A stretch of DNA of 10,000 nt from Desulfarculus sp. (GCA_020216805.1 JAIWNN010000049.1:1-10000); one strand, 5' to 3'; counted from the first letter of the stretch, positions 1-8,219 are shown. Made by a program: numbers and translations. Notes: generated from the letters alone by a model not told the origin.

Positions 1-2
1 CG

Positions 3-86
3 CACGGGGTCCGGCCCCCCGCGTCTGGAAATCCGGCGGTGGCGGTCGCGGCCACTGTTGCCCGGCTTGAAGTGCGCGGGGTGTAA
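3..86 (+). other. Possible 3' end of an upstream gene
   Basis: Reading in the frame that starts at base 3, the sequence stays open to a TAA at 84-86 with mostly G or C in third codon positions. The translated tail is rich in Val, Ala and Arg and ends in ARLEVRGV. The following bases, from about 87 to 210, are noticeably more AT-rich and look intergenic, which fits a gene ending here. At only 27 codons no family can be recognised. The other two forward frames are also open for a similar distance, so this could be chance in GC-rich DNA. Confidence 0.2.
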
Positions 87-167
87 GCGGCGGGAATTGG
101 CCGAATTCATACGACCCCCACATCTTGTTGCCAATTTTCCGACCACCACCCAATGTAGTGTTGCGCC

Positions 168-196
168 TTGACTTGCCCGCCCGGGTCTGCTATCTA
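168..196 (+). promoter_or_regulatory. Sigma70-type promoter of smc
   Basis: A -35 box TTGACT (168-173) and a -10 box TATCTA (191-196) are separated by exactly 17 bp, in a locally AT-rich stretch. Transcription would start near 203, giving a leader of about 20 nt. That leader contains a purine-rich ribosome binding site, GGAGAGG (214-220), just before the smc ATG at 223. Spacing and position fit well; the hexamers match consensus at five (-35) and four (-10) of six bases. This would make smc the first gene of its transcript. Confidence 0.6.
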
Positions 197-222
197 GGGG
201 TGTACTCTAGCGCGGAGAGGGC

Positions 223-3200
223 ATGCGGGTACGTCGCCTGGAAATCAGCGGCTTCAAGTCCTTCGCCGACCGCACCGTGGCCGACTTCCCCCAGGGTCTT
301 TGCGCCGTGGTGGGTCCCAACGGCTGCGGCAAGTCCAACGTGGTGGACGCGGTGCGCTGGGTTTTGGGCGAACAATCGGTCAAGACCCTGCGCGGCCACG
401 CCATGGAGGACGTGATCTTCAACGGCTCGGACAAGCGCAAGCCCACCGGCATGGCCGAAGTCACCCTGGTCTTCGAGAACACCGGCAGCGTCACCCACCC
501 CCAGTTCGCCGATCTGAGCGAGATCGCCGTTTCCCGCCGCCTGTACCGCAACGGCGACAGCGAGTACCTCATCAACAAGATGCCCTGCCGTCTCAAGGAC
601 ATCCAGCAATTGCTGATGGACACCGGACTGGGCAACCGGGCTTATGCCATCATCGAACAGGGCCGGGTGGCGGCCTTCATCGAGGCCAAGGCCGAGGACC
701 GCCGTCTCTGGGTGGAAGAAGCCGCCGGCATCACCCGCTACAAGAACCAGAAAAAGATCTCGCTGCGCAAGATGGAGGCGGCCAAGGAAAACCTGGACCG
801 GTTGCAGGACATCCTGCACGAGGTCGAGGCCCAGATGGAGCGCCTCAAGCGCCAGTCCAAGAAGGCCCAGGCCCACCGCGACCTCAAGACCCGCATCCGC
901 GAACTGGACCTGAACCTGGCCAGCCACCAATACGCCCAGCTCCGCGCCGACGGCGCCGCAACCCAGGCCGAGGCCGACGCGGTGGCGGCCCAGCTCCTCT
1001 TGGCCAGCCAGCGGGTCACCACCCTGGAGACCGAGTTGGAGACGCTAAGGGTGCGGTTGATCGAGGCCGAGGAGGAGATCGCCCAGGCCGGTGCCCGCCG
1101 CCTGGAGGCCCAGGGCGCCATCCAGAAGGCCGAGAACGAGCTGACCCTGCTGGGCCGGGAGTCGGAGAGCCTCAAGCGCCTCAAGGAGCGCCTGGAGGAC
1201 GAGCGCCAGGCTCTCAAGGCCCGCCTGGCCGAGCAGGAACGCGAGTACGCCCGGGCCAACCGCCTGGCCGAGGAGAGCCAGGACCAGCTTTCCGCCAGCC
1301 GGGGCGCGGTGGACCAGGCCGCGGCCGAGGCCCAGGCCGCCCGCGAGGCTCTGGCCGAGTTGGAGTCCGCCGCCGACCGGGCCAAACACGAGCTGGTGGA
1401 CGCCATGTCCCTGGCCAGCCGCCACCAAAACCGCTTGGCCGACCTGGAGCGCCAGCAGGCCGAGGTCCAGCGTCGCCAGGAGACCCTAGCTGGCCGGCGG
1501 GCGGCCCTGGAAACCGAGCTGGAGGACCTGACCGCCCAACGCGAACAGGCCGAAACCACCCTGGAGGCGGCCCGAGGCGAGTTGGAGAAGGCCGACCGCG
1601 CCCTGGCCCAGCTCTCCCGTCAGCGCGACGAGAACCAACAGCGGCTGCTCGGCCTGCGCAAGGCCGAGCAGGAGGCCACCCGCCGCCGCCACTCCCTGGC
1701 GGCCGCGGTGGAGGCCCTGTCCACCGCCCTGGCCTCCTACGATTGGACTCCCGGTGGGGTTCGCAGCCTGCTTGGCGGTTCCGACGGCCCGCCGGTGGAG
1801 GTTCTGGGCCTGGTGGCCGAAAAGATCATCGTTCAGCCCGGCTCCGAGGAGTTGGTGGAGGCCGCCCTGGGTCCGGATCTCCAGGCCGTGATCGTGCGGG
1901 ATGGCGCGGCGGTTCAGGCCCTGGCCCAGCACGCGCGCGAGAAAAACCTGGGCCGGCTCCGGGTGGTGGCCCTCGGCGAATTGGCCGGTTCGGACCAGGC
2001 CCCGGCCGGCAGCGACTCCCTGGCCGGCCTGGTCAGGGCCGAGCCCGGCTTCGAGGCCCTGGCCGCCCTCTGGCGCGGAGTGGGTTGGTGCCAGGATCTG
2101 CCCCAGGCCTGGGCGGCCGGACAGGGCATGGCCCCGGGCCAGGTGGTGGTCTCGGCCCAGGGCGAGCGCCTGGACCGGCCCGGCGCGGGCAGCCTGGGCA
2201 AACGCGCGGCCGAATCGGTCCTGGCCCGCCAGAACGAGCTGAAACGTCGGCGCGAGGAGCTGGCCCAAGCCGAGACCGCCGCGGCCCAGGCCGCCGCCGA
2301 ACGCGAGGCGGCCGAGGACGAGGTGGCCCGCCTGGAGGACGAGCACCGCAGTCTGCGCGGGGCCCACCAGGAGCAGGAACGCGAGCTGCGCCAGGCCGAA
2401 AAGGAGGTCTACCGCCTGCGCGAGGCACAGGGCATGAAGGAGCGCCAGGTCGAGGGTCTGGAATACGACGCCGGCGAGGCCTGGAGCCAGCTCAACCATC
2501 TGGAGTCGGAGGCCGCCCGGCTGGAGGACGAACTGCGCCAGGCCCAGGAGCGCATCCAGGAGCTAGAGCAACGACTGGCCGCCAGCCAGGCCGCCTTGGG
2601 CCAGGGTCGCGACCAGGTGGAGCGTCTGCGCCGGATGGAGGCCGAGGCCCGGCTCTCCCTGGCCGGGCTGGAGAACGCGGCCCAACAGTCGGCGCGGGAG
2701 GCCGCCCGTCTGCGCAAGGAGATGCACGAAGCCCAAGAGCGCCTGGTGACCCTCGGGGTCGAGGTCCAGCGCGCGGCCGACTCCCTGGAGTCCGTCACCC
2801 GCCGCCGTCAAGAGGAACAAAACCGCCTGGGCGGGCTCTACCAGGAGATGGACCGCCAGGAGGAGGCCTATCGCTTGGCCCGCGAGGTCCTGAGCCAGGC
2901 CCAGGCCGACGGCGCCCAGCGCGAGGGTGACCTCAAGCAGGCCCGGGCCGACCTGAAGACGGTGGAGGCCGAGGACCAGCGCCTGAGCCTGCGCATCAAG
3001 GAGCTGGCCCTGCAGAGCCAGAACCTCTGCGAGCAGGTGATGGAGCGCTGCCGGGTGGATCTGACCGCCGGTCACCAGGAGTTCCTGCCCCAGGGGGCCT
3101 TTGACCCCAAGGAGGCCAAGGACCGCCTGGCCAGGCTGCGCGACCGCCTGAACAAGCTGGGGCCGGTGAACATGGAGGCCATCACCGAGTTCGAGGCCCT

Positions 3201-3771
3201 GAACGAGCGCCACGTTTTCCTGACCGAGCAGAAGGCCGACCTGGAGGCCTCCCTGGAGGACCTGCGCTCGGCCATCCGCAAGATCAACAAGACCAGCCGC
3301 GGCCGCTTCCTGGAAACCCTGCAGGAGGTCAACCAGCGCCTGGAGGCGGTCTTCCCGGTGCTCTTCGGCGGCGGCCAGGCCAAGCTGGAGCTGGACCAGG
3401 AGGTGGACCCCCTGGAGGCCGGCCTGCACCTGATGGTGGAGCTGCCGGGCAAAAAGGTGAAGAACCTGGAGGCGCTCTCCGGTGGCGAAAAGGCCCTGTC
3501 GGCGGTGGCGGTGCTCTTCGCCCTGTTCTTGATCCGCCCCGCGCCCTTCTGCATCCTGGACGAGGTGGACGCGCCCCTGGACGAGGCCAACGCCGGCCGT
3601 TTCCACGATCTGCTGCGCCAGCTCTCCAGCCGCTCCCAGATCCTGATGATCACCCACAACCGACGGACCATGGAGATCATGGACCTGCTCTACGGGGTGA
3701 CCATGGAGGAAAAGGGCGTCAGCAAGATGCTGGCCATCAACCTGGATCAGGGGGCCTCCCTGGCGGCTTGA
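223..3771 (+). CDS. smc: Chromosome segregation protein SMC
   Basis: SMC is the ATPase of the bacterial condensin (SMC-ScpA-ScpB). It forms a ring-shaped dimer on DNA that compacts and resolves newly replicated origins. The 1182-residue length is typical. Visible parts, in order, are: an N-terminal head with Walker A GPNGCGKS at 31-38, closing at AAGITRYK (167-174); a long Glu/Ala/Arg/Gln-rich coiled coil (about 175-505); a hinge (about 513-655); the return coil, with LGPVN at 979-983; and a C-terminal head with ABC signature LSGGE (1085-1089), Walker B ILDEVD (catalytic E1114), D-loop and switch His H1145. All ATPase motifs are intact. The ATG at 223 gives the conserved start RLEISGFKSFAD and is preceded by GGAGAGG. 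The hinge glycine patch is PGAG-SLG rather than the usual paired glycines. ftsY follows after 79 bp. scpA and scpB are not in the window. Confidence 0.98.
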   Translation: MRVRRLEISGFKSFADRTVADFPQGLCAVVGPNGCGKSNVVDAVRWVLGEQSVKTLRGHAMEDVIFNGSDKRKPTGMAEVTLVFENTGSVTHPQFADLSEIAVSRRLYRNGDSEYLINKMPCRLKDIQQLLMDTGLGNRAYAIIEQGRVAAFIEAKAEDRRLWVEEAAGITRYKNQKKISLRKMEAAKENLDRLQDILHEVEAQMERLKRQSKKAQAHRDLKTRIRELDLNLASHQYAQLRADGAATQAEADAVAAQLLLASQRVTTLETELETLRVRLIEAEEEIAQAGARRLEAQGAIQKAENELTLLGRESESLKRLKERLEDERQALKARLAEQEREYARANRLAEESQDQLSASRGAVDQAAAEAQAAREALAELESAADRAKHELVDAMSLASRHQNRLADLERQQAEVQRRQETLAGRRAALETELEDLTAQREQAETTLEAARGELEKADRALAQLSRQRDENQQRLLGLRKAEQEATRRRHSLAAAVEALSTALASYDWTPGGVRSLLGGSDGPPVEVLGLVAEKIIVQPGSEELVEAALGPDLQAVIVRDGAAVQALAQHAREKNLGRLRVVALGELAGSDQAPAGSDSLAGLVRAEPGFEALAALWRGVGWCQDLPQAWAAGQGMAPGQVVVSAQGERLDRPGAGSLGKRAAESVLARQNELKRRREELAQAETAAAQAAAEREAAEDEVARLEDEHRSLRGAHQEQERELRQAEKEVYRLREAQGMKERQVEGLEYDAGEAWSQLNHLESEAARLEDELRQAQERIQELEQRLAASQAALGQGRDQVERLRRMEAEARLSLAGLENAAQQSAREAARLRKEMHEAQERLVTLGVEVQRAADSLESVTRRRQEEQNRLGGLYQEMDRQEEAYRLAREVLSQAQADGAQREGDLKQARADLKTVEAEDQRLSLRIKELALQSQNLCEQVMERCRVDLTAGHQEFLPQGAFDPKEAKDRLARLRDRLNKLGPVNMEAITEFEALNERHVFLTEQKADLEASLEDLRSAIRKINKTSRGRFLETLQEVNQRLEAVFPVLFGGGQAKLELDQEVDPLEAGLHLMVELPGKKVKNLEALSGGEKALSAVAVLFALFLIRPAPFCILDEVDAPLDEANAGRFHDLLRQLSSRSQILMITHNRRTMEIMDLLYGVTMEEKGVSKMLAINLDQGASLAA

Positions 3772-3796
3772 CGCCATGGGCGCGGCTCTATAGATT
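3768..3796 (+). promoter_or_regulatory. Candidate ftsY promoter overlapping smc stop
   Basis: TTGACG (3768-3773) matches the -35 consensus at five of six bases and includes the smc TGA stop. Seventeen bases later is TAGATT (3791-3796), a four-of-six -10 box; an alternative -10, TATAGA at 3789-3794, would give a 15-bp spacer. A start near 3803 would leave a leader of roughly 48 nt before the ftsY ATG. This would let ftsY be transcribed independently of smc. The -10 is weak, so the call is tentative. Confidence 0.35.
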
Positions 3797-3798
3797 TG

Positions 3799-3831
3799 AC
3801 GGACGGACGCCAGCGGGCGCTCCGTCCGTTT
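3799..3831 (+). promoter_or_regulatory. GC hairpin in smc-ftsY gap
   Basis: ACGGACGGA (3799-3807) pairs perfectly with TCCGTCCGT (3821-3829). The helix continues as CGCC/GGCG inside, with loop AGCG and one bulged C (3820), giving 13 base pairs in all. Only three T residues follow before CCC, so it is a poor intrinsic terminator. It may be a partial terminator or attenuator between smc and ftsY, or a structure that stabilises the ftsY mRNA 5' end. Which of these applies cannot be read from sequence. Confidence 0.4.
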
Positions 3832-3850
3832 CCCTTCAGAGCGAGCCCAA

Positions 3851-4993
3851 ATGGCCCTGTTCAATTTCTGGAAAAAGAAGTCCGGCCCAGCCGAGACCGC
3901 GGCGGAGGAGTCGCTCGCCTCCGAGGCGATGCCGTCCGCCACGGACGCGCCCCCGCCATCCTCGGAAACCCACGAGGCAGCCGAGGCGACCGAGGCGGCT
4001 ACGTCGCCGGAACCAGCAGCGTCCGCCGACCCCGAACCGGCGCCCGTGGCCCAGGAGCCCGAGGCCGCGCCCGACCAGGAGCCGCGCAAGAAGGGCTTCT
4101 TCGCCCGCATGGCCGAGCGCCTGTCCAAGACCCGCGAACGCATCAGCGGATCCATCGACCGCCTGACCCTGGGCCGCAAGATCGACGACGAGCTGTTGGA
4201 CGAGCTGGAGGAGGTCCTGGTCACCGCCGATCTGGGGGTCAAGACCGCCACCAGCCTGATCGAGGGCCTGCGCGGCCAGGTGCGGCGCCAGGAGCTGAAG
4301 GACGGCGAGGCCCTGAAGCGGGCCCTGCGCGCCGGCATCGAGTCCGTCCTGTCCCAAGCCGCCCCCGCCCCCAGCCGCGAGCGAAATCCCCACGTGATCA
4401 TGGTGGTGGGGGTCAACGGCGTGGGCAAGACCACCACCATCGGCAAGCTAGCCCACTACTTCAGCCTTCAAGGGCGCAAGGTGCTCCTGGGGGCCTGCGA
4501 CACCTTCCGCGCCGCCGCCAGCGAGCAGTTGGAGGTCTGGGCCCAGCGGGTCAACGCGCCCATCGTGCGCCAGCAGGCCGGGGCCGACCCCTCGGCCGTG
4601 GCCTTCGACAGCGTGGAGGCGGCCCTGAACCGGGGCCGCGACCTGGTGATCATCGACACCGCCGGCCGCCTGCACACCAAGGTCAACCTGATGGACGAGC
4701 TCAAGAAGGTCCACCGGGTGCTGGGCAAGCGCCTGGAGGGCGCGCCCCACGAAGTCCTCCTGGTGCTGGACGCCACCACCGGCCAGAACGCCATCAGCCA
4801 GGCCAAGCTGTTCAACCAGGCCGTGCCGCTCGACGGCATCGTCCTGACCAAGCTGGACGGCACCGCCAAGGGCGGCGTGGTTGTCGCCATCGCAGCCGAA
4901 CTGAACCTGCCCATCCTCTTCGTGGGCCTGGGCGAAGGCATCGACGACCTCAAACCCTTCGATCCCCAGGACTTCGCCGCCGCGATTTTCTAG
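3851..4993 (+). CDS. ftsY: Signal recognition particle receptor FtsY
   Basis: FtsY is the SRP receptor GTPase. It docks the SRP-ribosome complex at the inner membrane, and mutual GTP hydrolysis with Ffh releases nascent membrane proteins to SecYEG. The 380-residue protein opens with a basic, aromatic stretch (MALFNFWKKK). An acidic Ala/Glu/Pro-rich A domain (about 12-77) follows, then the amphipathic membrane-targeting junction KKGFFARMAERL (80-91) and the NG domain. GTPase motifs are all present: GVNGVGKT (187-194), DTFRAAA (217-223), DTAGR (269-273), TKLDG (333-337) and a C-terminal GLGEGIDDLKPFD. The A domain is shorter than in E. coli (whole protein 497 residues). The ATG at 3851 keeps the N-terminal targeting stretch; upstream there is only a weak purine site (AGAGCGAG, 3838-3845). 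The TAG stop is the first codon of a repeat copy containing a strong hairpin. Confidence 0.97.
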   Translation: MALFNFWKKKSGPAETAAEESLASEAMPSATDAPPPSSETHEAAEATEAATSPEPAASADPEPAPVAQEPEAAPDQEPRKKGFFARMAERLSKTRERISGSIDRLTLGRKIDDELLDELEEVLVTADLGVKTATSLIEGLRGQVRRQELKDGEALKRALRAGIESVLSQAAPAPSRERNPHVIMVVGVNGVGKTTTIGKLAHYFSLQGRKVLLGACDTFRAAASEQLEVWAQRVNAPIVRQQAGADPSAVAFDSVEAALNRGRDLVIIDTAGRLHTKVNLMDELKKVHRVLGKRLEGAPHEVLLVLDATTGQNAISQAKLFNQAVPLDGIVLTKLDGTAKGGVVVAIAAELNLPILFVGLGEGIDDLKPFDPQDFAAAIF

Positions 4994-5090
4994 GGAAGAG
5001 GGGAAGGGAGTGGGAGAAGATTAGGGGGAGATTTCCGGGAAAACCCTTTCTGGGACAGAAAGGGTTTCCCCGGACCCCTTCCCAAAGAAC
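4991..5090 (+). repeat. Gene-end repeat, copy 1
   Basis: This is a 100-bp element that begins with the ftsY stop TAG. It then has a long purine-only tract rich in GGGA/GAAG, the phrase GGGAGAAGATT, a 19-bp stem-loop built on AAACCCTTTCT/AGAAAGGGTTT, and an exit CCCCTTCCCAAAGAA. The same parts in the same order, including the initial TAGGGA, occur on the opposite strand at 5730-5632. Copy 1 carries about 14 extra bases between the purine tract and the stem. It is oriented in the same sense as the gene it follows. It is not coding and carries no transposase, so a dispersed terminator-type repeat is the best reading. Confidence 0.75.
5034..5074 (+). terminator. Stem-loop terminator after ftsY
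   Basis: Arms 5034-5052 and 5056-5074 are 19 bp each with one mismatch (A5040 opposite C5068) and a 3-base loop GGA. The outer arm ends are TCCGGG/CCCGGA and the core is AAACCC-TTTCTG. The right arm is followed by CCCC rather than a T tract, so classical intrinsic termination is uncertain. Its placement 41 bp past the ftsY stop and its stem length support a role in ending the smc-ftsY transcript or blocking 3' decay. Confidence 0.6.
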
Positions 5091-5094
5091 TTCG

Positions 5095-5117
5095 CCCCAT
5101 GGGCTGCGCCCATGGGG
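5095..5117. repeat. Perfect 10-bp inverted repeat
   Basis: CCCCATGGGC (5095-5104) and GCCCATGGGG (5108-5117) form a perfect 10-bp stem with loop TGC. It lies 21 bp after the ftsY stem-loop and about 100 bp before the zinc-ribbon gene. There is no T tract. It could be a second terminator element, an operator for the small gene, or part of its leader. The rest of the leader (5118-5186) shows no convincing -35/-10 pair. Confidence 0.5.
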
Positions 5118-5215
5118 TCGGGGATGGCCAGGACGGTTACGGGACATGAGCGACGGCCGGCTGCGGGCAGGCCGGAGCGGGAAACCGGAGGCGCGTCTTC
5201 ATCTTCGTCGGCGGC

Positions 5216-5587
5216 GTGCAACCCAAGAAGGTCAAGGTGGACGGCAAGGTCCATCGCTGCCCCCACTGCCAGGCCCAGTCATTGCGCTGGGTGCGCCAGG
5301 ATCTCTACCTGAGCCTCTTCTTCCTGCCCATCTTCCCCTTCAAGACCGGCGAGCCCTACCTGGAATGCGAGACCTGCGGCCAGGTCTTCCACGCCGAACA
5401 GATGCCCCAGGCCCAGGCCCTGGCCGCCCTGCGGCCGGTCGAACCCGGCCAGCTTTCGCCCGAGCCATCCCCGCCCGCCCCGGCTGCCGGGCCCCAGGCC
5501 CCGCCCGCGCCCAGCCAGTGCCGCTTCTGCGGCGGCTCGCTGTCTCCCGATTTCAAATACTGCCCCTTCTGCGGGGCCCGCATCTAG
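5216..5587 (+). CDS. Double zinc-ribbon protein of unknown role
   Basis: This is a small 123-residue protein with two separate zinc-binding sites. Ribbon 1 uses CPHC (15-18) and CETC (51-54), with a hydrophobic stretch LFFLPIFPFK (34-43) between them. Ribbon 2 at the C-terminus uses CRFC (102-105) and CPFC (116-119). A Pro/Ala linker (about 72-100) joins them. The N-terminal part resembles the zinc_ribbon_15-type family of short bacterial proteins, whose function is unknown to me. Each ribbon probably binds one Zn(II) and could contact protein or nucleic acid. The start is doubtful. GTG at 5216 is the only canonical start before CPHC but has no ribosome binding site. In-frame codons just upstream (VFIFVGG, 5195-5215) look like the family's usual N-terminus, and GGAGG lies at 5187-5191. 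No ATG, GTG or TTG exists there, and the frame is closed by TGA at 5147. The gene sits alone between two inverted repeat copies. Confidence 0.75.
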   Translation: MQPKKVKVDGKVHRCPHCQAQSLRWVRQDLYLSLFFLPIFPFKTGEPYLECETCGQVFHAEQMPQAQALAALRPVEPGQLSPEPSPPAPAAGPQAPPAPSQCRFCGGSLSPDFKYCPFCGARI

Positions 5588-5631
5588 CCAGGCCGACTAC
5601 CCGTTTCTTTGACGCCACCCTCCCCCCTACG

Positions 5632-5730
5632 CCTTTCTTTTGGGAAGGGGGTTTGGGGGAAACCCTTTTCTTTGCGCGGCAAAGAAAAGGGTTTCCCCCA
5701 AATCTTCTCCCTTCTCTCCCCCTCTCCCTA
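5632..5730 (-). repeat. Gene-end repeat, copy 2 (inverted)
   Basis: Read leftward from 5730, the element starts with the methyltransferase stop TAG. A purine tract (GGGAGAGGGGGAGAGAAGG), GGGAGAAGATT, a 24-bp perfect stem, and CCCCTTCCCAAAAGAAAGG follow. The order of parts and much of the sequence match copy 1 at 4991-5090, on the opposite strand. It is 99 bp long and oriented in the sense of the gene it follows. It fills most of the gap between the converging zinc-ribbon and methyltransferase genes. Confidence 0.75.
5652..5702. terminator. Long perfect stem-loop, probable bidirectional terminator
   Basis: Arms 5652-5675 and 5679-5702 are perfectly complementary over 24 bp around a 3-base loop, GCG. 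The core is GGGGGAAACCC-TTTTCTTTGC. G-U and further G-C/A-T pairs extend the helix outward by about six more pairs, to 5646/5708. It lies between two convergent genes (zinc-ribbon stop at 5587, methyltransferase stop at 5728), where one structure could end both transcripts. No long T tract flanks it on either strand, so efficiency is uncertain. Confidence 0.65.
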
Positions 5731-6456
5731 CCGACGCGCCGCCACCACCATCACCAGGCCCTTGCTGGGGTCGAAGCGCCCGCCGGCGAAGCCGGGGTGG
5801 AGTTCGACGCGGCTGAACGGCTTGAACCAGCGTTGCAGGTCGGCGATTTCCCAGAGGCGGACCCGGGTGCGGATGCCGCCGTGGTCATCCAGGCGCAATT
5901 CCTCCAGTCCGTCTTCAACCCGGCGGCAACTGATGCCCGGGGCGAAGACGCGCCAGCGGCCGGGGGGCGAGTCCGGGGGATAGGAGCGGGGATGGGGGAC
6001 CTCGATCACCAGCCAGCCTCCCGGCTTGAGGGCGCGGTGGCAGTCGGCGATCACGGCGGCCACGGCGTCGGGGTCGGTGAGGTGGATCAGGGTCGCGTGC
6101 AGACTGACGATGAGGACGAAGCTGGCGGCGCGGAAGGGCAGCCCGGCCTCGGCCCGGGCCTGGACCAGGGGCGCGGCCGGGCTGGCCCGGCGGGACAGAA
6201 CCAGCATCTCCGGCGCGCAATCCAAGCCGACGGCGGGGGTGAAGCCGGCCTGGGCCAGAGGCGCCAGCATCCGGCCGGAGCCGCAGCCCAGGTCCAGCAC
6301 CGGGCCGGGGGGGCAGCGCCGGGCCAGCCAGGCGGTCTGGAGCCGGGTGCTGGCTGGCCCCAGGGCGTAGTCCCGGTCGTAGACCGGGGCCACGGCGGCG
6401 TAAAAAGCGGCGGCATCCTCGATCAGGTTGCCGCCGCCGGGGGAGTCGGGAGGCAT
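5728..6456 (-). CDS. Class I SAM-dependent methyltransferase
   Basis: This 242-residue protein has a Rossmann-type methyltransferase fold and presumably transfers a methyl group from S-adenosylmethionine; its substrate is unknown. Motif I is VLDLGCGSG (53-61). The acidic ribose-binding residue is D79 in GLDCAPEML, a motif IV/V region is LPFRAASFVLIVSLHATLIHL-like (106-126), and the post-motif strand is RALKPGGWLVIEVPHP (141-156). The N-terminal FYAAVAPVYDRDY (18-30) is typical of small-molecule or ubiquinone-type methyltransferases, but that does not fix the substrate. I chose the ATG at 6456 because the frame further upstream only translates a Pro/Arg/Ser-rich shadow of the gatA end. Its start lies 7 nt after the gatA stop with no clear ribosome binding site, suggesting translational coupling. 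It is the last gene of the gatC-gatA operon and ends in repeat copy 2. Confidence 0.85.
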   Translation of the reverse strand: MPPDSPGGGNLIEDAAAFYAAVAPVYDRDYALGPASTRLQTAWLARRCPPGPVLDLGCGSGRMLAPLAQAGFTPAVGLDCAPEMLVLSRRASPAAPLVQARAEAGLPFRAASFVLIVSLHATLIHLTDPDAVAAVIADCHRALKPGGWLVIEVPHPRSYPPDSPPGRWRVFAPGISCRRVEDGLEELRLDDHGGIRTRVRLWEIADLQRWFKPFSRVELHPGFAGGRFDPSKGLVMVVAARR

Positions 6457-6463
6457 GGCCGGC

Positions 6464-7924
<1,461 letters not shown>

Positions 7925-7934
7925 GGCGGCCTCG

Positions 7935-8219
7935 CTAAAGGACCCGGGGGACGATGAAGCTCTGGCCGTCGCTGGCCGGGGCGCCCGCCAGGGCCTGGTC
8001 CCGATCCAGGGAGGGGCGAACCCGATCCTCGCGCAGGGGGCCGCTCAGGTCCAGGGCGTGGTTGGTGGATGGCACCCCGCTGGTGTCCAGCTGGTTGAGC
8101 TGGTCCATGTGGGTGAGGATGGCGTTGAGCTCGTCGGTGAGCTTGGCGGTCTGGTCGGGATTCAGGCGCAGGCGGGCCAGCTGGGCCACGTGGGCCACTT
8201 CCTCGGGGCTGATCTTCAT
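7935..8219 (-). CDS. gatC: Asp-tRNA(Asn)/Glu-tRNA(Gln) amidotransferase subunit C
   Basis: GatC is the small non-catalytic subunit that wraps around and stabilises the GatA-GatB pair. The 94-residue length is usual. The N-terminal helical pattern [19 protein letters not shown], then the [19 protein letters not shown] stretch (51-69 region upstream of the proline-rich loop) and the C-terminal FIVPRVL, are characteristic of the family. The ATG at 8219 is preceded at good distance by AAGGAG (8226-8231 on the opposite strand). It is the first gene of the gatC-gatA-methyltransferase operon, with a candidate promoter about 40 bp upstream. Confidence 0.95.
   Translation of the reverse strand: MKISPEEVAHVAQLARLRLNPDQTAKLTDELNAILTHMDQLNQLDTSGVPSTNHALDLSGPLREDRVRPSLDRDQALAGAPASDGQSFIVPRVL

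Noticed and set aside
87..167. GAATT-containing near-palindrome at about 92-108 as an operator
   Set aside because: GAATTGGCCGAATTC is only partly symmetric and is not repeated elsewhere in the window.
300..2930. Long open frame (876 codons) overlapping smc in another forward frame
   Set aside because: The product is Gly/Pro/Arg-rich low-complexity sequence expected from the +1/+2 frame of GC-rich coding DNA, and smc itself is complete and conserved.
1030..3000. Tandem repeats in the smc coding region
   Set aside because: The recurring GAGGCC/CTGGAG/CAGGCC words come from Glu/Ala/Leu/Gln heptads of the coiled coil with biased codons, not from a DNA repeat.
2563..4446. 627-codon antisense open frame across the smc-ftsY junction
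   Set aside because: It runs antisense through two conserved genes, its composition is biased (Gln/Leu/Val or Ser/Arg/Trp stretches), and no domain is recognisable.
4991..5730. Insertion sequence or MITE with target duplication
   Set aside because: No transposase, no clear target-site duplication, and the two copies are tied to stop codons, so a terminator-type repeat explains the data better.
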